From positions 3,225,917-3,289,916 of the forward strand of contig NZ_CP012600.1 of NCBI RefSeq assembly GCF_001278705.1: DNA of 64,000 bases, read 5' to 3'. Below the pieces are notes generated by a model, which saw nothing but the letters and a program-made list of their open reading frames with translations, ran no database searches and was not told the origin of the DNA. Both the position numbers and the translations under genes were made by a program. This document shows, piece after piece, positions 52,223-60,165 of this stretch. This DNA comes from Bacillus gobiensis. GTDB lineage: Bacteria > Bacillota > Bacilli > Bacillales > Bacillaceae. The first letter of the stretch is position 1; the number at the start of each line of letters is the position of its first letter.

Positions 52223-52614
52223 TATGACTTTCTACGATTTAGGTCTAGATAAGTTTTAAATGACCAATCTAAATTCTGTTTCCACAATCTCATTTGTATT
52301 GATAAACACCAGCTGGTTTTTTTGGTTTTTGTCTGACATAATCACAACGATCAACACTCCAAAAGAAATCGAAAGCTTATCAATACCTTTTTATAAAAAA
52401 ATAAGAATTAAGTGTGTTTTTTCCTTTAGTGATGTTATAACTCACACCAAGTTTTCTTATATCCCATCAATCCTTTTCGGTTTCTTCTCTTTCATCATAC
52501 AGATCATTGAAAAAATCATAAATCTGAAGATACAAACGAATGTGATAAATGAGATGTAAAAATAAAAGTAATTTGTATGAAAATGATAGTTATTATCAAT
52601 ACTATAAATAGTAA
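52223..52614. other. AT-rich intergenic stretch
   Basis: Contains a 99-codon hydrophobic frame (52260-52559) without a ribosome binding site and with low-complexity AT-rich codons; I do not regard it as a gene. Confidence 0.45.
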
Positions 52615-52640
52615 AAGGTAACCAAGATTTTGGTTACCTT
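52615..52640. terminator. Terminator downstream of the DUF1540 gene
   Basis: AAGGTAACCA/TGGTTACCTT perfect stem with a 6-base loop, 9 bases beyond the DUF1540 stop on the minus strand, followed there by TTTACTATTT. Confidence 0.7.
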
Positions 52641-52648
52641 CAGAAAAA

Positions 52649-52804
52649 TTAATGCTCTGGTTTAAATGTTTTACAATCTGTTTCTTCACTAGTTGATGCT
52701 TCTTTACCTTTATTACTAACTACATATATAGCATCCGCATTACATTTGTTTCCAGAACCCCAATACGTACAGTTGTTGACTTCACAAAGAACATCTTGAG
52801 CCAT
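52649..52804 (-). CDS. DUF1540 domain protein
   Basis: A 51-residue protein with the DUF1540 cysteine pattern: four cysteines in LCEVNNCTYWGSGNKCNAD and TDCKTF, typical of small Clostridia and Bacillus proteins thought to bind a metal. A strong GGAGGTGTG site precedes the ATG at 52802-52804. The function is unknown. Confidence 0.85.
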   Translation of the reverse strand: MAQDVLCEVNNCTYWGSGNKCNADAIYVVSNKGKEASTSEETDCKTFKPEH

Positions 52805-52923
52805 AGTATCACACCTCCTATTTTGCTATCATTAACAAATTAGAGATGGTTGATACTTTCTTTTTTTCCTGTAGTGAACACGATACAGACTGTTCCTTTC
52901 TGAGTCAGTTCTCTTTTGTATGT

Positions 52924-53472
52924 TTATTCCATATTACTATGTTTTTGGAAAGCCTGATCGTGACCTACTTCGTTTTTTCTTCCGTACTCCAAGCATACCG
53001 TATCAAATGCAATATGCGCGCACTGATCGAATAAGGAACCGAGCGGCTGGATCGTTTTTAATTCATTTTCACGACGATACTTAGTAGCCGCCGGTATTTG
53101 CAGGGTTAGTGAAGAGTAGGAAGCGAGCTCAGATTCGGGATCGGTCGTTATTGCGGCCACAAAGCATCCTAACGAGCGTGCTTTCTCTGCTGTCCAAACG
53201 ACACTTTTCGTTGTACCAGAACCTGATACAGCAACAAGTACATCATTCTTTTCAATCGATGGTGTAATCGTTTCACCAACTACATAAACCGTTGCTCCTA
53301 AGTGCATTAACCGCATCGCAAAGGATTTGGCCATCAGGCCGGATCGTCCCTCGCCAATGACAAAGATTCGTTCTGAACGTGCGAGGAGATCGGCCATTTT
53401 TTCGATCTGAAGTTTGTCAATTTTCCCTGAAACAAATTTGATTTCTTCTATGATTCTATCTAACGTTTCCAT
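52924..53472 (-). CDS. hxlB: 6-phospho-3-hexuloisomerase
   Basis: A 182-residue SIS-domain isomerase that converts arabino-3-hexulose 6-phosphate to fructose 6-phosphate. The signatures GEGRSGLMAKSFAMRLMHLG (about residue 37) and VSGSGTTKSV (about 80), and the C-terminal KTIQPLGSLFDQ, agree with HxlB of B. subtilis. It overlaps the end of the hexulose-phosphate synthase gene by 17 bases. The pair forms the ribulose monophosphate route for formaldehyde, or acts in the reverse direction to make ribulose 5-phosphate. Confidence 0.9.
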   Translation of the reverse strand: METLDRIIEEIKFVSGKIDKLQIEKMADLLARSERIFVIGEGRSGLMAKSFAMRLMHLGATVYVVGETITPSIEKNDVLVAVSGSGTTKSVVWTAEKARSLGCFVAAITTDPESELASYSSLTLQIPAATKYRRENELKTIQPLGSLFDQCAHIAFDTVCLEYGRKNEVGHDQAFQKHSNME

Positions 53473-54103
53473 ATGGAGTACCTCCTATCAATTCTCGAAA
53501 ACGGGCAGCTGCGGCTGACGGCTGATCTGCTTTTGTTATCGCTGATCCGATAATAACGGCAGTCGGGTTAAGTTTTTTTAGTCTTTCAATCGGATCGAAT
53601 GTAATTCCGCCTGCCACCGTCCAGCGTACCCCGGAGGATTTCAGAGTTGATTGTGATCCGTTGCTTTCATTTTTCAATCCCTGTATTTCCTGCTCATCCT
53701 TGCTTACATGATCACAAAAAATGGCGTTTTGATAAATTAATAGGCTTTTCTTTCTCTCTTCTGACACATTCAATAAATCGATCATCATTTGTTTTTCATA
53801 TTTTTTCGCTGTAGCTTCACACGTTTGCAAGGTGGCAGCTGGAGAGACCCCCATTACTGTTGCAATATCAGCACCTGCTTCATAGCACATTTCAAATTCA
53901 TATTTGGCATTATCAATCGTTTTGCAATCGGCAACAATCACTTTTTCCGGGAAGGCTTCCTTCATGGCTTTTATGCTTGCTACCCCAAACTCTTTAATCA
54001 ATGAAGTTCCTACCTCAATCCAATCGACATAGTCTCTGACCTGCTCGGTTAAACGGATGGCATCAGAAATCGTTAAGCGATCGAGCGCTAATTGAATTTT
54101 CAT
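53456..54103 (-). CDS. hxlA: 3-hexulose-6-phosphate synthase / 3-keto-gulonate-6-phosphate decarboxylase family
   Basis: A 215-residue TIM-barrel enzyme of the orotidine-decarboxylase superfamily. MKIQLALDRLTISDAIRL and the active-site DxKTxD motif (VADCKTIDNAKYE, about residue 60) are closer to hexulose-phosphate synthase than to UlaD, and the downstream partner is hxlB. The C-terminal half is unusual in length (an insert around KNESNGSQSTLKSSG). I use the ATG at 54101-54103 with AAGGAG upstream. The sugar-acid genes beside it leave a decarboxylase role possible. Confidence 0.78.
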   Translation of the reverse strand: MKIQLALDRLTISDAIRLTEQVRDYVDWIEVGTSLIKEFGVASIKAMKEAFPEKVIVADCKTIDNAKYEFEMCYEAGADIATVMGVSPAATLQTCEATAKKYEKQMMIDLLNVSEERKKSLLIYQNAIFCDHVSKDEQEIQGLKNESNGSQSTLKSSGVRWTVAGGITFDPIERLKKLNPTAVIIGSAITKADQPSAAAARFRELIGGTPYGNVR

Positions 54104-54159
54104 TTTACGAAACTCCTTCATTGTTTTTTCAATCAATTTATTCGTAGCAGAAGATCAAA

Positions 54160-54173
54160 CTAAACCGATTTAT
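54160..54173. promoter_or_regulatory. Second copy of the KDG-operon operator, before hxlA
   Basis: CTAAACCGATTTAT matches the perfect palindrome ATAAACCGGTTTAT (57897-57910) at 12 of 14 positions. It lies between eda and hxlA, suggesting a separate regulated promoter for hxlAB. Confidence 0.6.
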
Positions 54174-54177
54174 TAAA

Positions 54178-54837
54178 TTATAAACGACCTGCAAGCGTTT
54201 TACCATCTCTGGCTTGCTCTACTTCTTTGATAAATCGTTCTGCCTTATCCGTAAGCTGCAGCAAATAACCTTCTGATAATTTCTCCTTGGTATTAACAAG
54301 CGTGCTTCCGACACCGACTGCAGCCGCTCCCGCTTTAATAAAGGTACCTGTATTATTTATATCGATGCCCCCCGTTGGCATTAACGGAATCTGCGGGAGC
54401 GGGCCGGAGATGCTTTTAAAATATTCCGCTCCCATTGCAGCTGCAGGAAAAACTTTAATCAAATCAGCGCCAAATTCATAAGCTGTCAGTATTTCTGTTG
54501 GTGTGAGGGCTCCTGCAACACTGATAATGCCGTACCTTTTGGTCATTTCAATCGTTTCTTTTCTTACTGTGGGCGAAAAAACAAACCGTGCTCCTGACAG
54601 GATTGCTGCTCTCGCCGTTTCTGGATCAAGTACTGTACCTGCTCCAACCAAAATTTCTGGTCCCAACTCATCCGATAGCTTCTCAATGATGTCCAGTGCT
54701 TTTGGCGTTTCCATTGTAATTTCTAAAGCTGTGACGCCACCTGCTTTCAAGGCTTCAGCGATTGGAATAATCGTATCAAGTGTTGTACCTCTGATCACTG
54801 CGACAACCGCGCGCTGTTTTATTTCTTCAACTTGCAT
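54178..54837 (-). CDS. eda: 2-keto-3-deoxy-6-phosphogluconate aldolase
   Basis: A 219-residue class I aldolase that splits KDPG to pyruvate and glyceraldehyde 3-phosphate. Visible are VAVIRG, the ALEITMETP strand (about residue 40), GAGTVLD, and the Schiff-base lysine in FGADLIKVFPA (about residue 130); LPQIPLMPTGGI closes the barrel. It lies 21 bases downstream of the MFS gene in the KDG operon. Confidence 0.93.
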   Translation of the reverse strand: MQVEEIKQRAVVAVIRGTTLDTIIPIAEALKAGGVTALEITMETPKALDIIEKLSDELGPEILVGAGTVLDPETARAAILSGARFVFSPTVRKETIEMTKRYGIISVAGALTPTEILTAYEFGADLIKVFPAAAMGAEYFKSISGPLPQIPLMPTGGIDINNTGTFIKAGAAAVGVGSTLVNTKEKLSEGYLLQLTDKAERFIKEVEQARDGKTLAGRL

Positions 54838-54858
54838 TTTGAAACATCTCCTTTTCTA

Positions 54859-56139
54859 TTAACTTGAATGTACTGGCAGGGTAGCGACTCTCTTCTTTTT
54901 TGGTTTATGCAGTGCCCACACAGTTAAAATTGCTGAAAAGAAAAGTGATCCCGCCATAAAAATGTAGGACGCCCCATATCCTCCTGTTGCGGCGTTTAAG
55001 TACCCGACGATGTATGATCCGGCGAAAGAACCTAACGCCCCCATACTATTGATTAACGCCATAGCACCTCCGGCTACATTCCTCGGGAGAATTTCAGGAA
55101 TAATCGCAAAAAACGGACCATATGGAGCGTACATTGCTCCCCCGGCAATCACTAACAAAAGAAAAGATAGCCAAAAGTTACTCGTGCCAATTTCGTAAGA
55201 AGCATAGAACGAAACGGCCCCAATCAAAAGAAACGGCCACACAAAGCTCCCGCGATTTAACAATTTATCTGATAAAAAGGAGGCTCCAAGCATTAATACG
55301 ATGGCAAGAATATAAGGAATAGAAGAAAGCCATCCTGTTGTCACGATATCCATGTTCGGAGCAGCGTTAATGATGGAAGGCAGCCACATGACAAACCCGT
55401 AAACGCCGATGCTCCATAGTGCGTATTGAAGGCTGAGCAGGATGACCGTTTTGTTTTTAAAGGCTTCTCCGTAATTTTTGACAGGCTTTATCCCTTTTTG
55501 TTCTTTTTCTAATTCTTCTTGAAGCAATTGTCTTTCTCTTTCATTCAGCCATTTTGCGTCCTTCGGCTTATCATTTACTAGTTTCCACCAGAAAAATGCC
55601 CATAGAATCGCAGGTAGACCTTCGATAATAAACATCCATCTCCAGCCAAAAGCATTTAATAGGTATCCGGAGACGATCGACATCCAAAGGATCGTTGCGG
55701 GATTTCCTAAAATCAAGAAGGTATTTGCCCGGGATCGTTCAGCACTTGTGAACCAGTGACTAAGGAATACGAGCATTGCCGGCATGACAGCGCTTTCTAC
55801 AACACCAAGCAAAAATCTGATACCAAAGAGGAGACTGATGTCCGATACCATCCCTGTTAAACTGGCGAGCGCACCCCATAAAATCAGCGACCAGAAGATT
55901 AGCTTTTTCGCGCTTTTATTTTCAGCATAATGCGCGCCGGGAATTTGGAAAAAGAAATATCCCAAGAAAAACAGTGATCCGAGTAAAGAAGAGATTGCCG
56001 GAGTAATATGAAGATCTTCAGCAAGTCCTGCAGCAGCGCCAAACCCATAATTCGCACGGTCTAAGTAAGCAAGGCTGTAGGTAATGAATACGACCGGGAT
56101 TAATCGGAGCCATCGCTTTTTTGCAATTGGTTGATTCAC
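54859..56139 (-). CDS. MFS sugar-acid transporter (anion:cation symporter family)
   Basis: A 426-residue major facilitator protein with twelve membrane segments of the ACS type: the opening RLIPVVFITYSLAYLDRANY and GVVESAVMPAMLVFLSHWF are typical of hexuronate, galactonate and tartrate transporters. Neighbours kdgK and eda suggest uptake of 2-keto-3-deoxygluconate or a related hexonate. Confidence 0.9.
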   Translation of the reverse strand: MNQPIAKKRWLRLIPVVFITYSLAYLDRANYGFGAAAGLAEDLHITPAISSLLGSLFFLGYFFFQIPGAHYAENKSAKKLIFWSLILWGALASLTGMVSDISLLFGIRFLLGVVESAVMPAMLVFLSHWFTSAERSRANTFLILGNPATILWMSIVSGYLLNAFGWRWMFIIEGLPAILWAFFWWKLVNDKPKDAKWLNERERQLLQEELEKEQKGIKPVKNYGEAFKNKTVILLSLQYALWSIGVYGFVMWLPSIINAAPNMDIVTTGWLSSIPYILAIVLMLGASFLSDKLLNRGSFVWPFLLIGAVSFYASYEIGTSNFWLSFLLLVIAGGAMYAPYGPFFAIIPEILPRNVAGGAMALINSMGALGSFAGSYIVGYLNAATGGYGASYIFMAGSLFFSAILTVWALHKPKKKRVATLPVHSS

Positions 56140-56140
56140 C

Positions 56141-57100
56141 TTAGTTCACTCCCTGTTTATTGTTCTCTAAAAATTCGTTTAGCTGATTTCTTGTTGGATA
56201 TCCATCGTTGTCTCCCTGAGATTGAACGGCCATGGCGCCGATGGCATTTCCACGAGTTACAGCTTCTTCTATCGTCAAGTGTTTCAATAATCCACTAATG
56301 ACTCCTACAGCAAATCCGTCGCCTGCCCCAACAGTATCAATGACTTCGGGAACTTTAAAACCGCTTACAATTCCTTCTTCACTTTTCGACTGGTAATAAG
56401 CGCCTTCTTCCCCGAGCTTAACAATGACGAGCTCAACCCCTCTGTCTAAATAAAAGGCAGCGATATCCTTAGGATTTTTATAGCCGGTCAAAATTTCCCC
56501 TTCTGTCAAACCAGGCATCACATAATTGGCTTGAAATGCTGCTTTATTAATGACTGTTACCATTTCTTCTTCTGTATTCCATAAAGAAGGGCGCAAATTG
56601 GGATCGAATGTTACTGTTTTCCCAGATGATCTCATAAAATTCAGCGCATGCTCAGCAAATTCTCTCGTATGCAATGAGATTGCCAGAGGTATTCCCGTCA
56701 TGTGCAAATGGCTGGCTGATTGAAAATATGCGCTATTGAAGTCCTTTTTGTTTAATTGGCTTGCAGCTGAGTTTTTTCGAAAATATTGTACTTCCGGATC
56801 GCCTTTGATTACCTTCGATTTCAATTGAAATCCGGTTGGGTATCTGTTGTCCACTTCAACATTGCCGATATCGACATGCTCCTCTTGTAATCGATCGATG
56901 ATGAACCTTCCAAAAGCGTCTTCCCCTACCTTGCTCACCCATCCCGACTTAAGCCCGAGCCTTGCCAAACCAATTGCCACATTCGTTTCAGCTCCGGCCA
57001 GCTCTCGTGTAAATTGCTTGACCTTGTGCAGCGATCCTGGTTCATCCGCGATAAACATAGCCATGGCTTCTCCAAAAGTAATAACATCTAACTGATTCAC
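56141..57100 (-). CDS. kdgK: 2-keto-3-deoxygluconate kinase (PfkB family)
   Basis: A 319-residue ribokinase-type enzyme that phosphorylates KDG to KDPG. Motifs: VITFGEAMAMF at the N-terminus, AGAETNVAIGLARLG (about residue 32), and the catalytic DTVGAGDGFAVGVISGLL (about 250, base Asp in GAGD). It overlaps the upstream isomerase stop by 4 bases and precedes the MFS gene. Confidence 0.9.
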   Translation of the reverse strand: MNQLDVITFGEAMAMFIADEPGSLHKVKQFTRELAGAETNVAIGLARLGLKSGWVSKVGEDAFGRFIIDRLQEEHVDIGNVEVDNRYPTGFQLKSKVIKGDPEVQYFRKNSAASQLNKKDFNSAYFQSASHLHMTGIPLAISLHTREFAEHALNFMRSSGKTVTFDPNLRPSLWNTEEEMVTVINKAAFQANYVMPGLTEGEILTGYKNPKDIAAFYLDRGVELVIVKLGEEGAYYQSKSEEGIVSGFKVPEVIDTVGAGDGFAVGVISGLLKHLTIEEAVTRGNAIGAMAVQSQGDNDGYPTRNQLNEFLENNKQGVN

Positions 57101-57873
57101 AAAGACTCCTCACTTTCATTCGTTTTTTCCAAGAACATTTCGATATACTTTTTGATTTGATCCAATGACTGTATTGGAAACTCTATCGCTTTTAACATTT
57201 TTCTTGGAAAATACGATTCTATCTCTCTCCATTTTTCCAAAGAAATCGGTATGGTAACTCGTTCACCGTCAATGCTTTCAACCTGTTTAAGATGGATATA
57301 GGCAACATACTTTGACAGCTGACGTACGGCCTGATCCCCACATTCATTCACATAATCCCAATTGCCGGTATCAAAGGTCATTTCAATTGGCACCTTGTGT
57401 TCGTAAACGGTTTCAAAGAACTCGCGAAGTCTGTCAATATTCCCGCCATGATGCGTTTGATCATTTTCTATCAACAATTTCAGGTTGTTTTCTGTTATTC
57501 TGCTGTTCCGCAGTACTTCTTTTAGAAGACGTATGTCCGAAGTTGATTTTTGATAGTGACCTAATGATAGTTTAAGAATCTTTGCTCCTAATCGGTATGC
57601 TTCATCAATTACCATTTCTAGCTGGCTGTTGTTTAGCTTTCCTCCCTCCTTCCAAAGCTCAATCGGCGCTGAGTATACGATATACAGACTGTGCCTTTGC
57701 AACTCGATTTTTATATTTTTAAGCGGTAGACCTTGCGCTTCTTGAAACAGTTCCCTGCGGATTTCTGCTCCATATGCTCCTGACTGGGCGATGAGCGGAA
57801 GAAAAGACTCCTGCCCTTTTTCTATGACTTGATTCTTGGGAAAAACATTTAAAGGAACAATCACATGATTCAT
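57097..57873 (-). CDS. Sugar phosphate isomerase/epimerase family protein
   Basis: A 258-residue TIM-barrel of the AP-endonuclease-2-like family. The metal-binding acidic and His residues are placed as usual (LLIENDQTHHGGN about residue 133, MTFDTGNWDYVNE about 166, YIHLKQVE about 190). The specific reaction is unknown; as first gene of the KDG operon it may isomerise a keto-acid or its precursor. A perfect 14-bp palindrome lies just upstream. Confidence 0.85.
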   Translation of the reverse strand: MNHVIVPLNVFPKNQVIEKGQESFLPLIAQSGAYGAEIRRELFQEAQGLPLKNIKIELQRHSLYIVYSAPIELWKEGGKLNNSQLEMVIDEAYRLGAKILKLSLGHYQKSTSDIRLLKEVLRNSRITENNLKLLIENDQTHHGGNIDRLREFFETVYEHKVPIEMTFDTGNWDYVNECGDQAVRQLSKYVAYIHLKQVESIDGERVTIPISLEKWREIESYFPRKMLKAIEFPIQSLDQIKKYIEMFLEKTNESEESL

Positions 57874-57896
57874 CGATTTGCTTCAACTCACTTTTT

Positions 57897-57910
57897 ATAA
57901 ACCGGTTTAT
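57897..57910. promoter_or_regulatory. Palindromic operator of the KDG operon
   Basis: ATAAACCGGTTTAT is a perfect 14-bp palindrome with the central CG step of LacI/KdgR-type operators, 24 bases before the first gene. A near copy lies before hxlA (54160-54173). No regulator gene is in the window. Confidence 0.72.
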
Positions 57911-57939
57911 TAATTTGATTAAGTCGATTATAAAACAAT

Positions 57940-57953
57940 TGAAAACGCTTTAC
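57940..57953 (+). promoter_or_regulatory. cre-like site upstream of the KDG operon
   Basis: TGAAAACGCTTTAC fits the cre pattern TGWAANCGNTNWCA at 12 of 14 positions, in the promoter region of the KDG operon; carbon catabolite repression is plausible. Confidence 0.45.
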
Positions 57954-58106
57954 AAATGTTTTTTTATTGTCACACGATTTTTTCTTTCAGAAATGTCGAT
58001 TTTCATACCATAACATCGAATATAGTAAAAATGTCCTATATCTATATTCACTCTTTTAAAATATAATATTCTGGGAATTATACTATAAAATGCTAGGGGG
58101 AATAGA

Positions 58107-59294
58107 ATGAAGCGCTTAGTATCACTACTGTTAGCAGTTGTTATTGCCTTTGGAGCTTTACCTGTGATGACTTTCGCAATTGAGTCGAACGAACCAAAAT
58201 TTGATGAGTTTTTAAAGAATATTGGCTGGGATAAGCAAGACTATCTTGATTATCTTGATAGCAAAGAGTGGAAATTAGGAGATTTTGAGTCTATCGATGA
58301 GCTTGGAACACCACTTTCTGAAGAATCTATTCAGTCTATACTTCAGGAATTTGATTTGACCCGTGATGAGTTAAACGCACTTCTTGTTGAAAATGGTGAT
58401 CTAGAAGAAGGTCAGGACGTATTAGAGGGCGCCTCTATTATATTTGCTGAAGAGCTTCAAGAATTTGTGGACTTTTACTTAAATGGCTCGGAAGGTACAC
58501 CGATTGATGATAACAATCTTCAGCAGCTTCTTAAGGATTACGACTTTGAATCAAAAGAGGCGCTCGAGCAGTTTTTAAAAGAAAAAGACGATTCTCTTGA
58601 AAACTATGAATATATTGAAGATCTTGAGCTTACTATTGATATTTATATACACGGCGATAAATACATAGACGAATTTTCTGGTCTTTTCACAGAATTTGGT
58701 CTGACAGACAAGGAACTTGAGAAACTCTTTAATCATCTTGAAACTCTTAATTTATCCGATCCTGCGTTTGAAGAAAAGATGACTGAGCTTAGTAATCGAA
58801 TGATGGCGTTTGAGAATTTTGAAACAGCCGAAGAGCTTACTGCTGAACAAGTCGCAGAGATTTTTGATATTTTTAATGACATGCTTGATCTTTTCCAAGT
58901 AGAAACAAAGTATTATCTTGCAAAAGACGGTGAAAAAAAAGCAGTTTCACTTAACGATTTGATTTCTATGAACACAACAAACGGATATGATCTGTTAATC
59001 GAAATATACAACAAACAAGGGGAATTTCTCGCTGATGTATTGTTAACTGCAGATATGTTTGGCGCAGAAATCATTCAAGAAACCGGGAAAAACATTAAAG
59101 AAGCAGAGAAAATCGTGACAGAAAATAATCCAGCACCCGAAGCTCCAAAAGCGGAGAAATCACCTGTAAAAACCGTGAAAGGAGCCAAGCTTCCAACAAC
59201 TGCTTCCGATTATGCTGTAAACACTTTAGCTGGATTAGCATTTGTTGCAGCTGGTATTTTCTTATTCCGCCGCATCAGAGCTAAAGGAATCTAA
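58107..59294 (+). CDS. Processed acidic surface protein with LPTTA sorting signal
   Basis: A 395-residue secreted protein. The signal peptide covers about residues 1-25 (LVSLLLAVVIAFGALPVMTF). The mature part is very rich in Asp, Glu and Leu and contains imperfect repeats of about 40-50 residues (compare LGTPLSEESIQSILQEFDLT with EGTPIDDNNLQQLLKDYDFE). The C-terminus has LPTTA (362-366), a hydrophobic segment and FRRIRAKGI, a cell-wall sorting signal. A class D sortase gene follows 3 bases later, so it is the likely enzyme for this substrate. I recall this family as 'processed acidic surface protein'; its role is unknown. Confidence 0.88.
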   Translation: MKRLVSLLLAVVIAFGALPVMTFAIESNEPKFDEFLKNIGWDKQDYLDYLDSKEWKLGDFESIDELGTPLSEESIQSILQEFDLTRDELNALLVENGDLEEGQDVLEGASIIFAEELQEFVDFYLNGSEGTPIDDNNLQQLLKDYDFESKEALEQFLKEKDDSLENYEYIEDLELTIDIYIHGDKYIDEFSGLFTEFGLTDKELEKLFNHLETLNLSDPAFEEKMTELSNRMMAFENFETAEELTAEQVAEIFDIFNDMLDLFQVETKYYLAKDGEKKAVSLNDLISMNTTNGYDLLIEIYNKQGEFLADVLLTADMFGAEIIQETGKNIKEAEKIVTENNPAPEAPKAEKSPVKTVKGAKLPTTASDYAVNTLAGLAFVAAGIFLFRRIRAKGI

Positions 59295-59297
59295 TGA

Positions 59298-59942
59298 ATG
59301 AGAAGTGCTATTAAAAGAAGGAGAAGGAGCAAACGCAACAAACGTTTGCTTCTTCTTTCCCTGGCTGCTGCACTTATTTTGTTTGGACTGTGGTTTAGCG
59401 GAACGAATGCCTATACTTTTTTAAAAGGCTACCTGCTTTTTAAGACAGGTCAAGTAAATGCTGAAGACTACAAAGTGAATTTGGGAGCTGCAAACGAAAA
59501 GGAACAAGAGCAGGAACCACTCTACCAAGATCGTCCTGAAATTGGAGAAGTGATTGGCGATCTTATTATTCCGAAGCTGGAGGCAAAGCTTCCAATCTAT
59601 CACGGCACAGATGAAGATGAACTGGAAAAAGGGGTGGGACATTTCGCTGGAAGTGTGTTGCCTGGTGAAAAAGACAATTCAGTCCTGTCAGGACACCGGG
59701 ATACAGTGTTCCGTAAGTTGGGCGAGGTTGGGAAAGGCGACCTGCTTGTCGTTCAGACTTCCGCAGGTAAATTTACGTATAAAGTAAGAAAAGTACGTAT
59801 TGTGGACAAGAATGACCGGACAGTAATCGTACCAAAACCTAAAGCAACACTAACTGTCTCCACCTGTTATCCGTTTGATTTTATCGGGGCCGCCCCAGAG
59901 CGCTATATTCTTGTGGCAGACTTAATTTCATCCGAAAAATAA
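59298..59942 (+). CDS. Class D sortase
   Basis: A 214-residue membrane-anchored transpeptidase. After a basic N-terminus comes one membrane segment (RLLLLSLAAALILFGLWFSG), then the sortase barrel. The catalytic triad is visible: His133 in SGHRDT, Cys190 in TVSTCYPF and an Arg at about 202 in APERYILVAD. The 3-base gap from the acidic surface protein gene indicates one transcript and a dedicated pair. It probably links the LPTTA-bearing protein to the cell wall. Confidence 0.92.
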   Translation: MRSAIKRRRRSKRNKRLLLLSLAAALILFGLWFSGTNAYTFLKGYLLFKTGQVNAEDYKVNLGAANEKEQEQEPLYQDRPEIGEVIGDLIIPKLEAKLPIYHGTDEDELEKGVGHFAGSVLPGEKDNSVLSGHRDTVFRKLGEVGKGDLLVVQTSAGKFTYKVRKVRIVDKNDRTVIVPKPKATLTVSTCYPFDFIGAAPERYILVADLISSEK

Positions 59943-59978
59943 GCAATTCCCTAGCCAAGAAGGGGATTGCTTTTTTTA
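59941..59978 (+). terminator. Rho-independent terminator after the sortase gene
   Basis: AAGCAATTCCC/GGGGATTGCTT stem with TTTTTTT following; it overlaps the sortase stop codon. Confidence 0.88.
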
Positions 59979-60055
59979 TGGAATGATTATATTGACCAAT
60001 TATTTCCTACACCGTATGATGATTGTAACAAACTGAAGGTGAAGGAGATGAAATG

Positions 60056-60134
60056 ATGAAACAATACGCAAGACCCCCCTGCTAATATTCAGAATCACTC
60101 CGTTCACGGGCACCTCCGTATTTTGATTGACTAA
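60056..60134 (+). pseudogene. Short reading frame interrupted in a C-run
   Basis: GAAGGAG and ATG open MKQYARPPC-stop. If one C of the six-C run at 60074-60079 is removed the frame instead continues PPANIQNHSVHGHLRILID to a stop at 60134. I do not recognise the peptide; it may be the remnant of a small gene. Confidence 0.3.
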
Positions 60135-60147
60135 TTGCAATCAAAAT
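60120..60147. promoter_or_regulatory. Inverted repeat upstream of the MFS gene
   Basis: ATTTTGATTG and CAATCAAAAT are perfect 10-bp arms with an 8-base loop, ending 18 bases before the MFS start. No T-run follows, so an operator is more likely than a terminator. Confidence 0.5.
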
Positions 60148-60165
60148 ATGAGAGGAGCTCAAGTT

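Noticed and set aside
52260..52559. 99-codon hydrophobic plus-strand frame
   Set aside because: No ribosome binding site and low-complexity AT-rich codons; not listed as a gene.
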